Shown here: positions 1-8,841 of the stretch, piece after piece
Layout of the letters: every line of letters begins with the position of its first letter
Numbering within the stretch: the first letter of the stretch is position 1
NCBI RefSeq assembly: GCF_012932915.1
Contig: NZ_VCQU01000002.1
Coordinates: forward strand, 558,001 to 622,000
Origin: Antrihabitans stalactiti
Lineage (GTDB): Bacteria; Actinomycetota; Actinomycetes; Mycobacteriales; Mycobacteriaceae
Direction of reading: 5' to 3'
Length of the DNA stretch: 64,000 nucleotides
Program-made: the position numbers and the translations under genes
The notes under the pieces: generated by a model
The model's input: the letters and a program-made list of their open reading frames with translations, nothing else
Told to the model about the DNA's origin: nothing
Database searches by the model: none

Positions 1-1
1 G

Positions 2-1261
2 ACCCCGACCGACGGATCCACCGAGAAGTGCCCGACCGCCTTTCGCTACTGGGATTCGTTGGACACCAAACAGGTTCGACGAGCGCGCCGCATAGTGAAG
101 CGGGTGACCGGCGGCGAACTGTTCCCGACCGACCGTCAGGCCCACGACTTCTGCAGCGACCTGTTCGAGGGCGATCCCGTCGCAGAGCGTTTCGTCGCCG
201 AGGTCATTCGCGGCGACGTCGGCCCCAAGGCGGGCCGCAAGATGCTCGACGCCGCACTCTCCGACGGTATCGACAGCCTGCCCGACGTCCCCGACGCGAT
301 GGCAGAGTTGTTCGCCGAGTTCGAGACTGTGCCCGATTGGGTCCAACCCGAGCTGGTCGAGCAGGGCGCAGCGATCTGGCGCCGCTGGGGCACAATGCTT
401 TTCAGCTTCGCGGGAGCCGAAACCCTCGAGATCTACACCGAGGCGGCCGTCGCGACGCCGCTGTCACTCGCAGGCGGTTACGCCGGTGACAATGCGCTGC
501 GCCGTTTCCTGGAGACCTGCCGCTTCTGGATCGACGTGTCCGAACCGGGCGCTCTGCTCACCCCCGGTTCGAAGGGCCGCGTCACCGCGCTGAAGGTGCG
601 AGTGATGCACGTGTCGGTGCGTGCCAGGGTCGCTCAGCACGCCGAATGGGACACGGAGAAGTGGGGTTTGCCGATCAGTCAGGGCTACATGCTGTTGACC
701 CTGTTGGCGGGAAGTGTGACCCCGGGTTTGGCGCTGTGGTCGCTCGGCCACCAAACGACGCCGTCGGAAATCAGGGCCCTGCTGCATTTTCAGAAGTACA
801 TGGGTTACCTGCTCGGAGTGCGGGTCCGGTGGTATCCCGAGACGATCACCGACGCACTGCGACTGCTCGCAATGACCGTCGCGTCCCGGTCCTACGACGC
901 CGGAACTCACGGCGCGGAACTGATCGAGTCGTACCCCGCCGCATTCGCCCCGCGAGATGGTCACCGCGGTCTGGTCCGGCTGCGCGAGGCTTACAACTTC
1001 CGGATCAACTCGGTGTACTCGGCGATGTACATGGCGCCGGGGACTCGAAGCAAATACACCATGCCTGCAGCGTTTCCGTGGATTCTCATTCCATTGGTGC
1101 GGTTTCCCTTGATCACCGGCATGGAACTGGCGCGCAGGTTCGTTCCCGGCTTCGGTCGCGTGCACGAGAAGGTCATGCTCTGGCACCGCGAGAACTGGTA
1201 CCAAGCCCAAATGAGCGGCCGTACAGCCGCATTCGACGCGAGCGGAGCGTTGCGACGATGA
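2..1261 (+). CDS. MpaB-like oxygenase family protein, 5' end cut by window
   Basis: Likely haem-dependent oxygenase of the MpaB/rubber-oxygenase catalytic family (formerly DUF2236). The frame is open to the window edge; the first possible start inside is TTG at 59, but residues upstream of it (EKCPTAFRYWDSL) look coding, so the gene probably begins just outside. The mid-protein motif KVRVMHVSVRARV matches the R-x-x-H...R signature that carries the proposed haem ligand. About 400 residues follow TTG 59, normal for the family. The stop overlaps the next ATG (ATGA at 1258-1261), so the two genes are translationally coupled. The substrate is unknown. The family call rests on the motif and general sequence character; the function is inferred. 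Confidence 0.75.
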   Translation, partial: TPTDGSTEKCPTAFRYWDSLDTKQVRRARRIVKRVTGGELFPTDRQAHDFCSDLFEGDPVAERFVAEVIRGDVGPKAGRKMLDAALSDGIDSLPDVPDAMAELFAEFETVPDWVQPELVEQGAAIWRRWGTMLFSFAGAETLEIYTEAAVATPLSLAGGYAGDNALRRFLETCRFWIDVSEPGALLTPGSKGRVTALKVRVMHVSVRARVAQHAEWDTEKWGLPISQGYMLLTLLAGSVTPGLALWSLGHQTTPSEIRALLHFQKYMGYLLGVRVRWYPETITDALRLLAMTVASRSYDAGTHGAELIESYPAAFAPRDGHRGLVRLREAYNFRINSVYSAMYMAPGTRSKYTMPAAFPWILIPLVRFPLITGMELARRFVPGFGRVHEKVMLWHRENWYQAQMSGRTAAFDASGALRR

Positions 1262-2322
1262 CAACTCCCACCATCATCGAGGCATGGAACGGTCCTGGCC
1301 GCCGCGACGGCGAACTGACCCCGGTGCGCCCGCACCACAACGCTTTGCATTCCGAGAACAGGTTCACCGCGTTCGAGCATTGGTACTTCGATGCGCACCT
1401 GACCTCGGGGCACACCGTGATCGGCTTCCTCGCCAAGCGTAGGCCCGAGGACCTGCCGAACTGCCGGCCATGGGTGGAGTTGATCGTCTACGCGCCCGAC
1501 GGAACTCGGCTACAGGTCAGCAAGAAGTACCCGCGCGCCCAGGCGACCTTCTCGTCGGAGAAGTGCGACGTGGTGATCGGGCCGAACCGTGCCTATGTCG
1601 AGTTCGGTGAATCGGGGTTGCCGATTCACCACGTGTACCTCGCCGAAGACGGTCTCGAATTCGATTTGACGTTCGAGAACGAAACTCCGAGTTGGATGCC
1701 GGGCAAGGGCGAAACCCATTTCGGTGCAAAGGATTCGTTCGGTTGGACGGTCGGGGCTCCGCGCGCCCGGGTGTCTGGGTCCGTACGAATCGGCGGAGAG
1801 ACCTTCGACGCGGACGGCCGCGGTTACGCCGACCACAACTGGGGCGTCGGCGACATGAAGCGCGTCATCGAACGCTGGCATTGGGGTCGGCTCTACGTCG
1901 ACGACTATTCGCTGCTCTACGCGACGGTCCTGACGCAGAAGAAGTACGGCGCCCACGAGATTCGGCCGTTGATGCTGGCTCGTGGTAACGAGATCATCCT
2001 GAGCACAGGCGAAGTCGAATTCACCGAAGGTCCAGCGGTTTACGACTCGACCGCCAACCGTTCCTACCCCGCGTGGATCAGAATTCAGGTTCCGGGTGCG
2101 GTCGATCTTCGCCTGACCGTCAACGACGTCATTCACGCCCACGACTTCATCGACGACGTTCCGGTTTTGCGCACCGGATTGCTGAAGCCGTTGGCATACC
2201 GATTGATTGGGCATCCTGGCTACTTCCGATTCAACTCGGCCTTCGAGCTCAATGTCACCACCGACAAGGGCGAGATTCAGCGCAGTGGAACCACGCTCCA
2301 CGAACTCGTGGCGTTGCGGTAG
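1258..2322 (+). CDS. CrtC/lipocalin-like (hydroxyneurosporene synthase-type) protein
   Basis: 354-residue soluble protein starting at the ATG that overlaps the oxygenase stop. The sequence is beta-rich throughout and contains GRGYADHNWGVGDM around residues 192-205, the Y-x-D-H-N-W-G signature of the CrtC/AttH lipocalin-like fold (carotenoid 1,2-hydratase, tocopherol-cyclase-like proteins). No signal peptide or membrane segment is evident. Coupling to an MpaB-type oxygenase suggests both act on one hydrophobic substrate, for example a terpenoid or sterol-like lipid; no carotenoid genes are visible nearby, so carotenoid hydration is only one possibility. It ends 29 bases from the convergent CDF transporter gene. 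Confidence 0.7.
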   Translation: MTTPTIIEAWNGPGRRDGELTPVRPHHNALHSENRFTAFEHWYFDAHLTSGHTVIGFLAKRRPEDLPNCRPWVELIVYAPDGTRLQVSKKYPRAQATFSSEKCDVVIGPNRAYVEFGESGLPIHHVYLAEDGLEFDLTFENETPSWMPGKGETHFGAKDSFGWTVGAPRARVSGSVRIGGETFDADGRGYADHNWGVGDMKRVIERWHWGRLYVDDYSLLYATVLTQKKYGAHEIRPLMLARGNEIILSTGEVEFTEGPAVYDSTANRSYPAWIRIQVPGAVDLRLTVNDVIHAHDFIDDVPVLRTGLLKPLAYRLIGHPGYFRFNSAFELNVTTDKGEIQRSGTTLHELVALR

Positions 2323-2351
2323 GGATCAGCGGCGGTAACGCAGGCCGCGAC

Positions 2352-3395
2352 TCAGGTGTTCGACGCCGGCGATCGCGTCTGCCCTCGGTTGTCGTGTGCG
2401 GGGTAGGCGTGGACGAGTGCGCTGTCGAGTTTGGGGACTGCGTGGGTGAGGGTGTGTTCGGCGTCGTGCGCGATCTTGTGCGCACCAGTAAGGCTGGTGG
2501 CGGGGTCGATGTCGAGTTCGGCGTCGGCGTGCAGGCGGTGTCCGATCCAGCGCATTTTCACGCTTCGTACGCTTCTCACGCCGGGTTCGGCGGCGAGCGC
2601 TGTTTCGGCGGCATCGACTAGTTCGGGATCGACGGCGTCCATGAGCCGTCGGAATATGTCACGGGCGGCGGTACGCAGAACGGCGAGGATCGCGATAGTG
2701 ATGAGAAGTCCGACGATCGGGTCGGCGAGCGGGAATCCGAGCGCAACCCCGCCGGCGCCGATGAGGACGGCGAGCGAGGTGAAGCCGTCTGTGCGGGCGT
2801 GCAGTCCGTCGGCGACGAGGGCAGCGGAGCCGATCTGGCGCCCGACGCGGATGCGGTAGACGGCGACGAATTCGTTGCCGAGGAATCCGACGAGCCCGGC
2901 GGCGGCGACCCAAGGAAGGTGGACGATGTCGACTGGGTTGATCAGCCGCCGGATCGATTCGAACGCGGCGACCGCGGCGGACAGAGTGATCATCGCGACG
3001 ACGAACAGTCCAGCGAGATCTTCGGCGCGGCCGAACCCATAGGTGTAGCGGCGGGTCGCGGCGCGTCGACCGAGCACGAACGCGATCCAGAGCGGGATCG
3101 CCGTCATCGCGTCGGAGATGTTGTGGATCGTGTCCGCCAGCAACGCGACCGATCCCGAAATCAGCACGATCACCAACTGCGCGATCGACGTGACACCCAA
3201 CGCGACGAGGCTGATCTTCACCGCGCGGATCCCGGCCGCACTCGATTCCAGCGCGCCGTCGATGCTGTCGGCGGCATCGTGGCTGTGTGGGACGAACACC
3301 TCCCGCACCGCGGCACCGAACCGTCCACCCCAACCCGCGTGGCCGTGTCCATGGCCATGGCCGTGGCCCAGATGGTTGTGTTCCTCGTGGGTCAT
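2352..3395 (-). CDS. Cation diffusion facilitator (Zn/Cd/Co efflux)
   Basis: 347-residue CDF-family proton-coupled divalent-metal exporter. The N-terminus has a His/Gly run (GHGHGHGHGHAG, residues 10-21) typical of metal-binding tails. Six TM helices follow, including the segment with the site-A-type motif HNISDAMTA (ADTIHNISD), and a second HARTD motif in TM5 (ADGLHARTDGFTS). A C-terminal cytoplasmic ferredoxin-like domain (about residues 255-330) is present. The start codon overlaps the stop of the upstream ArsR gene, so regulator and exporter form one operon. The substrate is most likely Zn, Cd or Co; the sequence does not settle which. Confidence 0.93.
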   Translation of the reverse strand: MTHEEHNHLGHGHGHGHGHAGWGGRFGAAVREVFVPHSHDAADSIDGALESSAAGIRAVKISLVALGVTSIAQLVIVLISGSVALLADTIHNISDAMTAIPLWIAFVLGRRAATRRYTYGFGRAEDLAGLFVVAMITLSAAVAAFESIRRLINPVDIVHLPWVAAAGLVGFLGNEFVAVYRIRVGRQIGSAALVADGLHARTDGFTSLAVLIGAGGVALGFPLADPIVGLLITIAILAVLRTAARDIFRRLMDAVDPELVDAAETALAAEPGVRSVRSVKMRWIGHRLHADAELDIDPATSLTGAHKIAHDAEHTLTHAVPKLDSALVHAYPAHDNRGQTRSPASNT

Positions 3396-3766
3396 GCGCC
3401 CGTCTCCGCCTTCAGCGCGCCGGTGCCGCGGTGGTGTCCGGGGATGCCCGGACCAGCGTGTTCGGCGTTATAGACCGCGTCGGTGACCAATTGCGCGACG
3501 TGATCGTTCTCCAGGCTGTAGAAGATCGTGGTGCCCTCGCGTCGGGGGCGGACGAGCCGCGCCATCCGCAGCTTCGAGAGATGCTGCGACACCGACGGCG
3601 CGGGTTTCCCAACGTGGTCGGCGAGGTCGTTGACCGACATCTCCCGGCCGACGAGTGCCCACAACACCTGCACCCGCGTCGCATCGGCGAGCATGCGGAA
3701 GACCTCGACCACGAGGCCCACTTGGTCGTCAGGCAACCGCCGCAGAGGCTCGTTAGCTGCATTCAT
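3392..3766 (-). CDS. ArsR/SmtB-family metal-responsive repressor
   Basis: 124-residue winged-helix repressor with the recognition helix in PAPSVSQHLSKLRMARLV and wing PRREGTTIFYSL. There is no N-terminal or alpha-3 cysteine pair, so an ArsR- or CadC-type site is unlikely. The last helix (DHVAQLVTDAVYNAEH) resembles the alpha-5 sensor site of CzrA/NmtR, with His at positions 0 and +14 but Asn at +11 where His is usual; a GHHRG tail may add ligands. By analogy it represses itself and the downstream CDF exporter and lets go on binding Zn, Co or Ni. The ATG lies only a few bases from an AT-rich -10-like element, so the transcript may be leaderless. Confidence 0.92.
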   Translation of the reverse strand: MNAANEPLRRLPDDQVGLVVEVFRMLADATRVQVLWALVGREMSVNDLADHVGKPAPSVSQHLSKLRMARLVRPRREGTTIFYSLENDHVAQLVTDAVYNAEHAGPGIPGHHRGTGALKAETGA

Positions 3767-3790
3767 ACGTAGATAATAAGGGATACGTTT
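3765..3790 (-). promoter_or_regulatory. Probable promoter/operator of arsR-CDF operon
   Basis: Reading the minus strand, TTATTATCT sits directly upstream of the ArsR start, a plausible -10 for a leaderless or near-leaderless message. Two ATACGT copies (3765-3770 and 3783-3788 on the plus strand) flank it as a direct repeat. Classic ArsR operators are inverted repeats, so the repressor site is not defined; only the promoter position is suggested. Confidence 0.35.
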
Positions 3791-3896
3791 TTTGTCGCGT
3801 CGCTATCCGGAAATGAGCGGTCTGATCGCTGCCCAACGTTCGGTCTGCAGCGCGGCGGGGCTCATCCCGCCACAGCGATTGCGCGCGCGGCCGCGG

Positions 3897-4787
3897 TCAA
3901 CGATCGGCGGACCGTGGGGCCACCGCAGCGGACAGGGCCTCGGAGATCTTCTGATGCCCGGCCTGGTTGGGGTGGTCACCGTCGTCGGCAAGCAGTTCGG
4001 TCGGATCGTCGGTTTCGGCGGACCCTTTGAACGCGCGTAGGAGGTCGACGTAGATCGCGTCATGCGCGGTCGCCACCTCCTCGATGACGGTGTCGACACG
4101 ACGGGTAAGCGCGGCGCTGTCGGCCTCGAAACCCGGTCCGTACTCGTGGCGCGCGACGTCGCCGTCGGGGAACACATTCCAGTATCCGGTGACCAGCACG
4201 GTCGTTGGACGACCCTCGCGTAGCTCGGTGAGGCGCTGCAGAATCGTGGTGAGGTTGCTTCGGAGGACATCGAAGTCGGGGTCGACGGTGCTTGGCCAGT
4301 TTTCGTCATACCCGCCGTCGGGATAGCCATCGAGCGAGGATGCGAAGTCGTTTGCTCCGATCGTCACGGTCACGACATCGGCATCACGGACGGGAGCGGA
4401 ATCGTCGCCTTCGGCGCCGAGGGATTCCAGCAGGTCTGTGGTGGTCGCCCCACCGACGCCGAGATTGGTGACCTGCACCTTCGATACGCGGTCGCGGGCG
4501 AGTACTTGGCCGAACAGCTCGATGAACGGCGTACACCCGGCGCAATTGTTGCCTGCCGGAATGGAGTCTCCGATGCTGACAACGTTCAGCACGGCGGTGT
4601 CGGCCACGGGCGCGACACTGGGGGTGACGAGGTCGGTGGCAAGACGCGTTCCAGGCGAAGAACCAGCTGTGATGATGCCGAGGACGAGGCCTATCGCGAG
4701 GATCGCCGCCGCCGCGGGCGCGCGACGACCACGCGTCCCGTGTTCGTCACGACCGGGTCGCATGGCGTGGGCGTCTCCCTCGAACAA
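3897..4787 (-). CDS. Membrane-anchored SGNH/GDSL hydrolase
   Basis: 296-residue predicted extracytoplasmic esterase/lipase-like enzyme. After a short basic N-terminus one hydrophobic segment (about residues 25-42) acts as signal peptide or anchor. The SGNH blocks are all present: block I SIGDSIPAG (nucleophile Ser), block II GVGGATT, block III TIGANDF, and block V DDGDHPNQAG with the catalytic Asp-His pair. An internal ATG at 4763 (residue 9) is an alternative start. It lies 75 bases downstream of the LCP gene on the same strand, so it may belong to a cell-envelope operon; the substrate is unknown. Confidence 0.85.
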   Translation of the reverse strand: MFEGDAHAMRPGRDEHGTRGRRAPAAAAILAIGLVLGIITAGSSPGTRLATDLVTPSVAPVADTAVLNVVSIGDSIPAGNNCAGCTPFIELFGQVLARDRVSKVQVTNLGVGGATTTDLLESLGAEGDDSAPVRDADVVTVTIGANDFASSLDGYPDGGYDENWPSTVDPDFDVLRSNLTTILQRLTELREGRPTTVLVTGYWNVFPDGDVARHEYGPGFEADSAALTRRVDTVIEEVATAHDAIYVDLLRAFKGSAETDDPTELLADDGDHPNQAGHQKISEALSAAVAPRSADR

Positions 4788-4862
4788 CGTTCATGAAAGG
4801 TAAACGTAAACCCGCGACATTTCACTCATGTTTCGCGCGCACGCCCGGTTCGGTCGGCGAGT

Positions 4863-6476
4863 TCACTTCACGCACGGAACATCGTCGCCGCCGAGGCTGG
4901 TCAGGTCGGTGGGTGCCGGTGCGTTGTTGCCTGTCGCCGTTGCTGGCACAACAGGCACAGCTGATTGCGGGCTGGTAGGTGTTGAGTGGGCGAGATCTGA
5001 TCTGCTGTGGCCCGGTTCGTTCGACAGGCTCGGCGGCAGCGCGAAATCGGTGCCAACTGTCACCTGCACCGTTCCGGCCGGCAGGTTCGGGCGTGCGGAC
5101 GCGGACAGTCCGCCCAGCATCGAAGCCAACTGTCGGGCCGGCTGTGCCGAACCTGGTCCGTACTGGACCGACGACGACTTCTGGATCGGTCCGTTGCTCG
5201 CGGCACCTCGGGTGAATCCGCGCGCGGCGAAGTTCGACTCCAGTTGTCCCGCGAGACCGACCTGTCCGGACGAATTGACCACATTGAGCACGACGCCGTC
5301 TGCTCCCGCGACGGTCCCCGTCGATCCCGGCGTGGTAGAGGTCGGCACACCGGCATCCGCCGGTCCGCTCCCGAGGAGCCGCCCGACGATGCCATGGATT
5401 GCGTCGGCATCGACGATGTTGACGTCCTCACCGGCGTCGGTTGTTCCGAAGTGGTCGATCGGCAGCGTGTAGTAAGCGATGTTGCCGCCGCTGAGGTGCC
5501 GCGCAGTGGTCATCAACGAGGCCAGGTCGGGGTTTGCGTCGACTGCGATGTTCTGTTCGGCGACGTCGAGAATGCCTTGCAGCCGGCTCATGCTGGTCAG
5601 GGTGCCGCTCTCGTTCAGCTTCCGCGACAGCGACACCAGGAACGCCTGTTGCCGACGGTCCCTGTCGAGATCGGTGAACATCAGATTCGTGTCGGGATCA
5701 CGTCGTTGCCGAACGAACGCGACGGCTTGTGAGGCGTCGATTTCCTGTTTCCCCTTGTGGAAACGCGCCCCGGAGTAGCTGTCGGAGGTGTCCTCGTTCA
5801 CGCACACTTCGATCGGGGCGACCACCTGCGCGATCTGAAAGAACGCGACGAGGGTGACCTCGAGGAAATGGTCGATCGGCACACCACCGAGGAACTGGCG
5901 CACGGTGGCGATCTCGGCTTTCCGCCCAGCCTCGCGCGAGAGTTGTTCGAGCTGGCGTGGGTCGCTGACCCCCTTGGCCGCCAGCGCATCTCGCGACCGG
6001 GCGAGCGCCTGCCCGTAGGCTTGTTTGATCTTGCCTTTGCACGGGCTGGCGGTGCAGCCAGACAGCTCGACGTAGTCGTCGCGCGGGATGGAGATGGCGC
6101 TTGCCTTCGACCCATCACCCGGAATGTGGAGCAGGATCAGCACATTCGCGTTGTAGCCGCCGACGCTGTCGTCGCCGGCGTGCAGTGCGTCATAGACATC
6201 GGAGGGCAGCGGTTTGCCCTTCTCGTCAAGACGGCTGTCGAGTCCCATGATCAGGACGTTTTGCGTCCCGCCGTTGGACGTGGGCTCACCGGCCAGCGCT
6301 TCCGACTGCGTCAGGCCGGAAGTGACGCCGTGGTAGACCCGCCACCCACTGCCGGTTCCGACGAGCGCAGCCACCGCCGCGAGCGCCGCCAGACTTCGTA
6401 TGACCTTGACCGCCGACGAGCGCGACCGTCCGGCCCCGCGAGCTGGAGCCCGATGCCGGCGCGGTTGATCGATCAC
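4863..6476 (-). CDS. LCP-family (LytR-CpsA-Psr) cell-wall ligase with LytR_C domain
   Basis: 537-residue membrane-anchored protein. A basic N-terminus is followed by one TM helix (about residues 24-45), then the LCP domain (about 70-300) containing the diphosphate-binding core NVLIMGLDSR, SIPRDDYV and the Arg-rich stretch AVAFVRQRRDPD...DRDRRQQAF. A linker leads to a C-terminal LytR_C domain (about 385-475) starting VVLNVVNSSG and a Pro/Thr-rich tail. LCP enzymes in mycolic-acid bacteria join arabinogalactan to peptidoglycan. It lies between an MMPL transporter and an SGNH hydrolase, all on one strand with short gaps (58 and 75 bases), consistent with an envelope operon. Which LCP paralogue it is cannot be told here. 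Confidence 0.92.
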   Translation of the reverse strand: MIDQPRRHRAPARGAGRSRSSAVKVIRSLAALAAVAALVGTGSGWRVYHGVTSGLTQSEALAGEPTSNGGTQNVLIMGLDSRLDEKGKPLPSDVYDALHAGDDSVGGYNANVLILLHIPGDGSKASAISIPRDDYVELSGCTASPCKGKIKQAYGQALARSRDALAAKGVSDPRQLEQLSREAGRKAEIATVRQFLGGVPIDHFLEVTLVAFFQIAQVVAPIEVCVNEDTSDSYSGARFHKGKQEIDASQAVAFVRQRRDPDTNLMFTDLDRDRRQQAFLVSLSRKLNESGTLTSMSRLQGILDVAEQNIAVDANPDLASLMTTARHLSGGNIAYYTLPIDHFGTTDAGEDVNIVDADAIHGIVGRLLGSGPADAGVPTSTTPGSTGTVAGADGVVLNVVNSSGQVGLAGQLESNFAARGFTRGAASNGPIQKSSSVQYGPGSAQPARQLASMLGGLSASARPNLPAGTVQVTVGTDFALPPSLSNEPGHSRSDLAHSTPTSPQSAVPVVPATATGNNAPAPTDLTSLGGDDVPCVK

Positions 6477-6534
6477 AGAATCCGAGACTACCCAGCCTCA
6501 CGTGCGTTCCCCACGATCGCGCGCGGCTGCGGTA

Positions 6535-8841
6535 TCACGATCGCCTGTGCCGACCGGTGTTTCTGGGCGAAGTGTCTGATCCGCCCGTTCCGACGAGTGC
6601 GGTCGGTCGGTCTTCGCTGTCGGATTCTTCGATGCCGATTCGATTGTGGAACCGAGCCAGCGGAGCCGGTGCCCACCAGTTGAAGGTGCCCATGAGTTGC
6701 ATCAAGGCGGGTACCAGGATGCCTCGGATCAGAGTTGCGTCGGCAAGGATTGTGATCGTCAGACCGAGCCCGAACAACTGGATGAACGACACTTGCGACG
6801 TGATCATCGAGAAGAAGACGATCGCCATCAACGCCGCTGCCGCTGTGATGATGCGCCCTGTGCGGGCGACGCCCTTGGCGACGGCAATTGAATTGTCTTC
6901 GGCGCGTTGGTCTGACCGCATCCACTCGTCGCGAATCCGCGAGAGCAGGAAGACCTCGTAATCCATCGACATCCCGAATGCGATGCAGAACATCAGGATC
7001 GGCATCGATGGAATGAGGAAGCCGGTCGCCGTGAACCCGAGCAGTCCCGACAAATGTCCGTTCTGGAAGACCCAGACCATTGCGCCGAACGCGGCCGTCA
7101 GGGAAAGCGTATTGACCACAAGTGCTTTCAGCGGCAGCACCAAGCTGCCGGTGAACATGAACAACACCACAAACGTGGCAAGTGCGATCAACGCGAACGC
7201 CAGCGGTATTCGTGCTCCCAGAGTGTCGATTGCATCCCGGTTCTGCGCGGCGGCACCTGTGAACAACGCCGGGGCCGGGCTGTGGACTGCGCGTAGCGCA
7301 TCCAACTGGGCTTGGCCGTCGGGGGAGAAGGGGTCGGTGTCGGTGGCGATGCTGAGGTAGGTGCTTCGGTCGTTGCTCATGCCCGGCGGTGCCGGCGACA
7401 CCAACTGACCGGCCTCGAAAATGCCGGCAGCAGATGTCACTTCACCGACTGATTTCACCGTGGACAGGTCGGACGCGTAGTCGGCAAGCGCGCCAGGGGT
7501 GTCGCGGAACTCGGGCAGGACTGCGACGACCGTCGATGTGACGTTCTGGCCGAAGTCCTCACGCAGCAGATCGCCGACCTGCCGACTGGTCGCCTGGTCG
7601 GACAGCACTCGGTCGTCGGCGGAGCCGAATTCGGCAGCCAGAAACGGTGATCCGAGCAAAAGCAGCAAGGCGACGACGACAACCGAGATCGGAGTTGCGT
7701 GGCGCATGACGACGCGCACGAGTCGGTACCAGAAGGTCCGCGCCTCGTCGACCGGTGGACGAGGCGGACGACGGAACAACCGGCGCAACGGTGCGCGTAC
7801 GTCCAAGGCGTCGACTCGTCGTCCCAGAAGAATCAGGGCGGCAGGCAGGATCACGAGCGCGGCGAACGACGCTGTGGCAACGACCGCCAGTCCTGCGTAG
7901 GCGAACGACTTCAGAAAATACTGTGGGAACACGACGAGCGTTGCCAGTGACAAGGCAACCGTGATCGCGGAGAACAGCACCGTACGCCCGGCCGTTTGAA
8001 CCGTCCGCAGGACAGCCTGCTCGGGTGCGAGACCACGACCGAGTTCTTCCCGGAATCTACTGACGATGAAGAGGCTGTAGTCGATGGCCAAGGCCAGCCC
8101 CAGCGCAGTCGTCATATTCAAGGAGTAGATGGAGACATCGCTGACGAGTGCCACCGCACGCAAGATCGCGAGCGTCGAAATGATAGAGAACAGGCCGATC
8201 GCGAGTGGCAAAAGCGCGGCGATGATGCTTCCGAACACCCAGATCAACAACAACGCGGTGAGCGGGATGGCAATGGCCTCGGCGACCGCGAGATCGGCCG
8301 TGATCCGGTCGTTGATCTCATGTTCCACGGGGCCGAAGCCGCCCGCTCTGACCACGATTCCGTCATGCTCGCCGGTCAACCGATCGGTGATCTCGCCTGC
8401 ACGATTCGGGACGACCGTGTCGTCGCCGGCGATGCGCGCCGTCACGACGGCGCTCGTTCCGTCGTCGCTGCGCAACGTTGCGGAAATGCCCTGGGGGGCG
8501 GCCCAATAAGACTCGACAGCGGAGACGTCGGGTTCCGCGTCGAGCGCTGCGGTGAGTCCCTCCCCGACGCTACGCGCGGCAGGCGTGTCGACCCCTCCGG
8601 GTGCGGTGACCAACAAGATGAGATTCGGCTCGCCGGTGTGGAATTCGTCGGCGAGCAGCGTCGACGCTCGTGTCGACTCAGCGTCTGCCGCGGTGAATCC
8701 GCCGGCCTTCAAATGCTCGGCGGCCGAGGCTCCGAAGACGAGCGCGAGAACGACGATTGCCAGCGCGCCGGCCAGGACTGCACGCGGGTAACGAACAACC
8801 ATGGCCGCCAAGCGGGTCAGCATCTGCGGGTGCCCTGTCAC
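6535..8841 (-). CDS. MMPL-family (RND) lipid transporter
   Basis: About 768-residue RND/MmpL exporter with two repeats, each one TM helix, a periplasmic porter domain and five more TM helices. The paired proton-relay Asp-Tyr motifs are visible: LALAIDYSLFIVSRF in the first half and FGMSMDYEVFLLSRI in the second. A GTG at 8841 overlaps the stop of the upstream acyl-CoA dehydrogenase (GTGA) and has GGAGACGAG upstream, so it was chosen; ATG 8823 is the alternative. Family members move lipids or siderophores across the inner membrane of mycolate bacteria. Overlap with a lipid-metabolism gene suggests it exports the product of the neighbouring pathway. Confidence 0.92.
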   Translation of the reverse strand: MTGHPQMLTRLAAMVVRYPRAVLAGALAIVVLALVFGASAAEHLKAGGFTAADAESTRASTLLADEFHTGEPNLILLVTAPGGVDTPAARSVGEGLTAALDAEPDVSAVESYWAAPQGISATLRSDDGTSAVVTARIAGDDTVVPNRAGEITDRLTGEHDGIVVRAGGFGPVEHEINDRITADLAVAEAIAIPLTALLLIWVFGSIIAALLPLAIGLFSIISTLAILRAVALVSDVSIYSLNMTTALGLALAIDYSLFIVSRFREELGRGLAPEQAVLRTVQTAGRTVLFSAITVALSLATLVVFPQYFLKSFAYAGLAVVATASFAALVILPAALILLGRRVDALDVRAPLRRLFRRPPRPPVDEARTFWYRLVRVVMRHATPISVVVVALLLLLGSPFLAAEFGSADDRVLSDQATSRQVGDLLREDFGQNVTSTVVAVLPEFRDTPGALADYASDLSTVKSVGEVTSAAGIFEAGQLVSPAPPGMSNDRSTYLSIATDTDPFSPDGQAQLDALRAVHSPAPALFTGAAAQNRDAIDTLGARIPLAFALIALATFVVLFMFTGSLVLPLKALVVNTLSLTAAFGAMVWVFQNGHLSGLLGFTATGFLIPSMPILMFCIAFGMSMDYEVFLLSRIRDEWMRSDQRAEDNSIAVAKGVARTGRIITAAAALMAIVFFSMITSQVSFIQLFGLGLTITILADATLIRGILVPALMQLMGTFNWWAPAPLARFHNRIGIEESDSEDRPTALVGTGGSDTSPRNTGRHRRS

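Noticed and set aside
3765-3788. ATACGT direct repeat as the ArsR operator
   Set aside because: ArsR-type operators are inverted repeats; the direct repeat may be chance.
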